A DNA stretch of 64,000 nucleotides from the NCBI RefSeq assembly GCF_002940685.1, contig NZ_PNFP01000011.1, positions 124,001 to 188,000 of the forward strand, in the 5' to 3' direction. The notes below the pieces were generated by a model. That model searched no databases and was not told the origin of the DNA. It saw only the letters and a program-made list of their open reading frames with translations. Positions within the stretch are counted from its first letter, which is position 1. Each line of letters begins with the position of its first letter. A program made the position numbers and the translations under genes. The stretch comes from Ensifer adhaerens. GTDB lineage: Bacteria; Pseudomonadota; Alphaproteobacteria; Rhizobiales; Rhizobiaceae. Positions 60,631 to 64,000 of the stretch are shown piece by piece.

Positions 60631-62439
60631 TCAATCCACGAGCTGCGGATCGGCCGGCTGCAGGCTGCGCGGCTGGAGACGCCTGAGTGTGTTGCCGGTC
60701 GGGTTCTTGTCGAGGTGCAGCACGCGGGTGAAGAAGTCGTTGCCACGTTCGGTGCGACCGATGTTGACGATCGCGACCCCCTGGAGCTCGTCGTCCAGGA
60801 ATTTCAGCACGCGCTGGTAAGCATCGTCCTCGAGGGTGTCGAGCGCCTCGTCGATGATCAGCCAGCGCGGCTTGTGCAGGCTCAGGCGGGCAATGGCGAG
60901 CAGACGCTGCTCGGCCTCGCTGAGGTTCATCTGCTTTCGCGCATCCTGATCGAGCCGGCCGCTCAGCCGCCCAAGGCCGACCTTGGAGAGAACCGCGGCC
61001 AGCTCCCCCTTGCTGTAGCTGTCGGGTGCGCTTGGATAGGCGAGCACTTCGCCGAGCGTGCCCGGCGGGAAGTAGGGCGATTTCGGCACGAAGGCGAGAC
61101 CGTCATCGACCGGCAGCGCGATGCGGCCGTGCCCCCAGGGCCACAAGCCGGCGATCGCGCGGAAGAACGGCGCCTTTTCGACCTCGGGCGCGCCGGTGAC
61201 GAGCACGCGCTCGCCGGGATCTATGGTGACGGAAGGCTCGCGAAGCTGGATGCAGCCGGTGGGCGAGACGATCTCGATATTGTCGAAGCTCATCTGAGGC
61301 GTATCGGAGGTCCTGAAGTCGATGCGCTTGTCGCCCTCGTGCCGCTCGTCGGTCATCAACAGCGCCGAGCGGAAGGCGGCGACGCGCAGCAGCGTGGCAC
61401 GCCAGTCGGCGATCGCGCCGATATTGTCGACGAACCAGCGCAGCGACGCATGTACCTGGTTGAAGGCGCCGACAGCCATCATCAGCCCGCCGAAGCTCAG
61501 GTCACCGGCGAAATAGACCGGTGCGGCGATGACGATCGGCGCAACGACGGTGATCCAGCCATAGCCGCCGGTCACCCATGTCAGACGGGTCACCGCGCGC
61601 AACAGGCCGTAGCTGATCTCGAGCACCGAGGCGAGATCGCGCTGCAACCGCTTCTTCTCGTTGGCCTCGCCGGACGAAAGCGAGACGGCTTCGATATGTT
61701 CGTTGACGCGCATCAGCGAAAAGCGCAGCGCAGCCTCCCGGGCGTAATGCTCGCCGTTGAGTGCCACCAGGGGGCGGCCGACGAGCCAGCTCAGCCAGGA
61801 GGCCGTGCCCGCATAGAGGATCGCGGCCCAGACCATGTAGCCGGGAACGGCGAAGGCGTAGCCTGAGACATGGAAGACGAAACCGTCAGACAGCGACCAC
61901 AGCACGCCGATGAAGCTCACCAGCAAGATGCCGGATTGGAAGAGGCCGATCGAAAGTCCCGCGGAAAGATCGGTCAGGTGGCGCGCGTCCTCATGGATGC
62001 GCTGGTCCGGGTTGATGCCGATCGCTCCCGCGTTTGCCAGCCGAAACGCGCGCGTCGGGCGCATCCATTCGGCAATCAGGTCCTCGGTCAGGCCCTCGCG
62101 CAAGCGCAGCTTGATGACCTGGCCGAGCCACGTTTGCAGAACATTGAGAACGAGGAGGACGCCGGCGATCTGGGCGAAGACGACGAGCTGATGGAGAAAG
62201 GCCGGCAGGTCGCGTCGCTCGAGCGTGTCGTAGAATGGCTTGTACCATCGATTGAGGATGATCTGCCCGAAAGCCGTCACGACGATGACAACGATGATGC
62301 TTATGCTCAGCAAGATGATCTTGTTGCGCAGCGGCGAGGCCATGAAGGCCCGATGCATCATCCGCAATTGATCACCGAGGGATTGTTCGTCGTTGGGTTC
62401 TATCCGGCCGCTATTTACGCCGTTCGTCCGGTTCGACAT
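60631..62439 (-). CDS. SbmA/YddA-like ABC membrane protein with degenerate ATPase domain
   Basis: A 602-residue inner-membrane protein: a transmembrane domain of the ABC_membrane_2 type (residues 35-345, six helices, start MASPLRNKIILLSISI), related to YddA and the peptide importer SbmA/BacA, followed by a C-terminal nucleotide-binding domain. That domain is altered at several key places. Walker A reads G416-A-P-E-V-E-K-A, so two glycines and the final Ser/Thr are lost while K422 stays. The signature LSGGE reads LSEAE (506-510). The switch His is replaced by Arg in NIGRTERG. Walker B (LIIDEALD) is intact. It may not hydrolyse ATP normally. ATG at 62439. Substrate unknown. Confidence 0.88.
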   Translation of the reverse strand: MSNRTNGVNSGRIEPNDEQSLGDQLRMMHRAFMASPLRNKIILLSISIIVVIVVTAFGQIILNRWYKPFYDTLERRDLPAFLHQLVVFAQIAGVLLVLNVLQTWLGQVIKLRLREGLTEDLIAEWMRPTRAFRLANAGAIGINPDQRIHEDARHLTDLSAGLSIGLFQSGILLVSFIGVLWSLSDGFVFHVSGYAFAVPGYMVWAAILYAGTASWLSWLVGRPLVALNGEHYAREAALRFSLMRVNEHIEAVSLSSGEANEKKRLQRDLASVLEISYGLLRAVTRLTWVTGGYGWITVVAPIVIAAPVYFAGDLSFGGLMMAVGAFNQVHASLRWFVDNIGAIADWRATLLRVAAFRSALLMTDERHEGDKRIDFRTSDTPQMSFDNIEIVSPTGCIQLREPSVTIDPGERVLVTGAPEVEKAPFFRAIAGLWPWGHGRIALPVDDGLAFVPKSPYFPPGTLGEVLAYPSAPDSYSKGELAAVLSKVGLGRLSGRLDQDARKQMNLSEAEQRLLAIARLSLHKPRWLIIDEALDTLEDDAYQRVLKFLDDELQGVAIVNIGRTERGNDFFTRVLHLDKNPTGNTLRRLQPRSLQPADPQLVD

Positions 62440-62676
62440 CGGTGCGAATCTCTCCTTCCCGGTCTCCTCAAGTAGAATATAGCCTGCCTTACCCTCTCTC
62501 CCTAACGCGGATTGTCTGAGCCCACATGTAACCGCGGTCACAGCGCTGATCGCAAAATTCGTGACAATGCGGCACGCTGCCCGAATTGTGGTGGGAAAGT
62601 TGATTTGTAACCTGCCGCGGAGCGTTCATAGTTTCGTGAGCGAGGGCTAAAGCACGACACCGAGGGAGGAACCTGC

Positions 62677-63531
62677 ATGTCGGCGCATCTCGATCAAATC
62701 CGCGATCAGCAAAGAGAGACCTGGGACCGCTTCTCGGCCGGCTGGAAGAAGTGGGACGCGCTCGTGCTTGGCTGGCTGGCGCCCTTCGGCGTGGCAATGA
62801 TCCGTCAGGCGGCCATCAAGGATGGCGATCAGGTGCTTGACGTTGCCGCCGGAACGGGCGAGCCAGGACTGACAGTGGCGGCGTCGATCCCGAAGGGTCG
62901 CGTGACCGTCACCGATCTTTCGGAGCGCATGCTGCAGGTGGCGGCGGAAAACGCCGGCCATCGCGGCCTCACCAATTTCGAAACCAGGGCCTGCGACGCC
63001 GGCGCCTTGCCCTTCTCGGACGCGACATTCGACGCTGTTCTCTGCCGGTTCGGTTTCATGTTCTTTCCGGATGTGGCGGCGGCAGCCCAGCAGTTGACGC
63101 GGGTCGCAAAGCCTCACGCGCGCGTTTGCGCTGCCGTGTGGGGCGCACCGGAAAAGAACGCCTGGGCAACGACGATCATGGCGACGATCGCCCGCCACGT
63201 GGACATGCCGAAACCGCCGGCAGGCGCGCCCGGCCTGTTTCGGTGCGCGCCTGCGGGCCTGATGAAGGCGGTCTTCGAGGATGCGGGCTTGCGCGATGTC
63301 CGCGAGAAGGAGGTCACCACCACGATGGTCCATGAGACGCCGGAGGACTACTGGGCGTTCATGACCGAGATCGCCGCACCCGTGGTGGCCGGATTGGCGC
63401 AAGCGGACGATCAGGCCCGCACCCGCATCCGCGAGGAGGTGCTCGATCTGGCCGGCCAGGCAATCCGTGCCGGAAAGGTGGAGTTGCGCGCGACCGCGAC
63501 CATCATCGTGGGCACGCGCCCGTCGCGCTAG
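62677..63531 (+). CDS. Class I SAM-dependent methyltransferase
   Basis: A 284-residue methyltransferase of the UbiE/Methyltransf_11 type. SAM motif I is VLDVAAGTGEPGLTVAASIP, followed by VTVTDLSERMLQVAAENA, ACDAGALPFSDATFDAVLCR and FMFFPDVAAAAQQLTRVAKP. The N-terminus (SAHLDQIRDQQRETWDRFSA) is a helical lid. ATG at 62677 with GAGGGAGG upstream. It is separated from the divergent ABC gene by 237 bp and followed by a decarboxylase gene with 25 bases between, suggesting an operon. Substrate unknown. Confidence 0.88.
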   Translation: MSAHLDQIRDQQRETWDRFSAGWKKWDALVLGWLAPFGVAMIRQAAIKDGDQVLDVAAGTGEPGLTVAASIPKGRVTVTDLSERMLQVAAENAGHRGLTNFETRACDAGALPFSDATFDAVLCRFGFMFFPDVAAAAQQLTRVAKPHARVCAAVWGAPEKNAWATTIMATIARHVDMPKPPAGAPGLFRCAPAGLMKAVFEDAGLRDVREKEVTTTMVHETPEDYWAFMTEIAAPVVAGLAQADDQARTRIREEVLDLAGQAIRAGKVELRATATIIVGTRPSR

Positions 63532-63556
63532 GGAACGATGGGGAGGGGAGGCTTCC

Positions 63557-64000
63557 ATGGACAAGCAGTCGGTAACATCCGGCAGGCTGGAAGAAACGCT
63601 CGACCCTGAAGACTGGGGCGAGTTGCGGGCCCTGTCGCATCGCATCGTGGACGACGCAATCGATTATCTGAGCCGCGTGCGGGAGCGGCCGGCATGGCGC
63701 AACATGCCGGAACCGGTGCGCGAAAGCTTCACGGCTCCCCTCCCCAGAACGGCAAGGCCGCTTGACGAGATCTACGCACAGGTCGTCGAAAACGTGCTCG
63801 GCTACCCCATGGGCAACATCCACCCGCGCTTCTGGGCCTGGTATATGGGCTCGGGCAATTTCACCGGTGCGCTCGGCGAGTTTCTCGCGGCAATTCAGGG
63901 CTCCAATGTTGGCGGCGGCAATCATGCTGCAGCGCTTATGGACCAGCAGGTCGTCAATTGGTGCAAGGAGATGCTGGGGTTCCCGGCATCGGCCAGCGGC
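63557..64000 (+). CDS. PLP-dependent group II amino-acid decarboxylase (partial, N-terminal)
   Basis: The first 148 residues of a protein that runs off the right edge. It starts MDKQSVTSGRLEETLDPEDW, with GGGAGGGGAGG upstream. The block NVLGYPMGNIHPRFWAWYMG and SGNFTGALGEFLAAIQGSNV, followed by VVNWCKEMLGFP, match the pyridoxal-dependent (aromatic-L-amino-acid type) decarboxylase family. The PLP lysine lies beyond the window. It follows the methyltransferase gene by 25 bases, so both may act in one pathway. Substrate cannot be read. Confidence 0.85.
   Translation, partial: MDKQSVTSGRLEETLDPEDWGELRALSHRIVDDAIDYLSRVRERPAWRNMPEPVRESFTAPLPRTARPLDEIYAQVVENVLGYPMGNIHPRFWAWYMGSGNFTGALGEFLAAIQGSNVGGGNHAAALMDQQVVNWCKEMLGFPASASG

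Noticed and set aside
1-64000. Mobile elements, tRNA/rRNA genes, CRISPR arrays, origins
   Set aside because: No transposase or integrase frames, no regularly spaced repeats, no tRNA-like cloverleaf and no rRNA stretches were recognised on reading both strands.

Overview
The window looks like a piece of a high-GC alphaproteobacterial replicon from the Rhizobiaceae. The main reason is a succinoglycan (exo) cluster from 11.5 to 32.7 kb whose gene order and strands match, as far as I can recall, the Sinorhizobium/Ensifer layout: exoP-N-O-M-A-L-K-H, exoT, exoW-V, exoU, exoX, exoY-F-Q-Z, exoB. A Porin_2-type outer membrane porin, an SbmA/YddA-like ABC protein and many oligopeptide-type ABC operons also fit. 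Ensifer/Sinorhizobium, Agrobacterium or Rhizobium are all possible; I cannot choose between them from this sequence. No rRNA, tRNA, IS element, CRISPR array or replication origin was seen.

Layout. (1) 1-9.4 kb: an accessory polysaccharide module with a GT4 glycosyltransferase, a protein of unknown family, a two-domain GT2-GT4 glycosyltransferase, two tandem pyruvyltransferase-like paralogues and a secreted clan-A type glycoside hydrolase. (2) 9.4-11.5 kb: a small HTH-like protein and a TrkH potassium transporter. (3) 11.5-32.7 kb: the exo cluster. ExoY (with ExoF) primes the lipid carrier with galactose. ExoA, L, M, O, U and W add glucoses. ExoZ, ExoH and ExoV add acetyl, succinyl and pyruvyl groups. 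ExoT, ExoQ and ExoP flip, polymerise and export. ExoK trims. ExoB and ExoN supply UDP-sugars. ExoX is a small membrane repressor. exoI is absent from its expected place. (4) 33.1-40.6 kb: an ABC transporter operon that ends in a luciferase-like monooxygenase and two alkylhydroperoxidase-superfamily proteins. (5) 40.7-47.5 kb: housekeeping and regulatory genes: porin with a long structured leader, DUF983, MocR regulator, LysE exporter with divergent LysR, pentapeptide-repeat protein, nucleoside 2-deoxyribosyltransferase. (6) 48.1-60.5 kb: a second peptide-type ABC transporter in one operon with two amidohydrolases, then yceH. A divergent unit follows: hydantoin/allantoin-type racemase and flavin reductase on one side, a GntR regulator and an ureidoglycine-aminohydrolase-like bicupin on the other. 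I infer a catabolic system for a ureide or N-heterocycle. (7) 60.6-64 kb: an ABC membrane protein with a degenerate nucleotide-binding domain, a methyltransferase, and the start of a PLP-dependent decarboxylase.

Most operons are tight, with repeated 4-base ATGA stop/start overlaps. Perfect hairpins mark many gene ends, and both solute-binding-protein genes are followed directly by a strong hairpin ahead of their permease genes.
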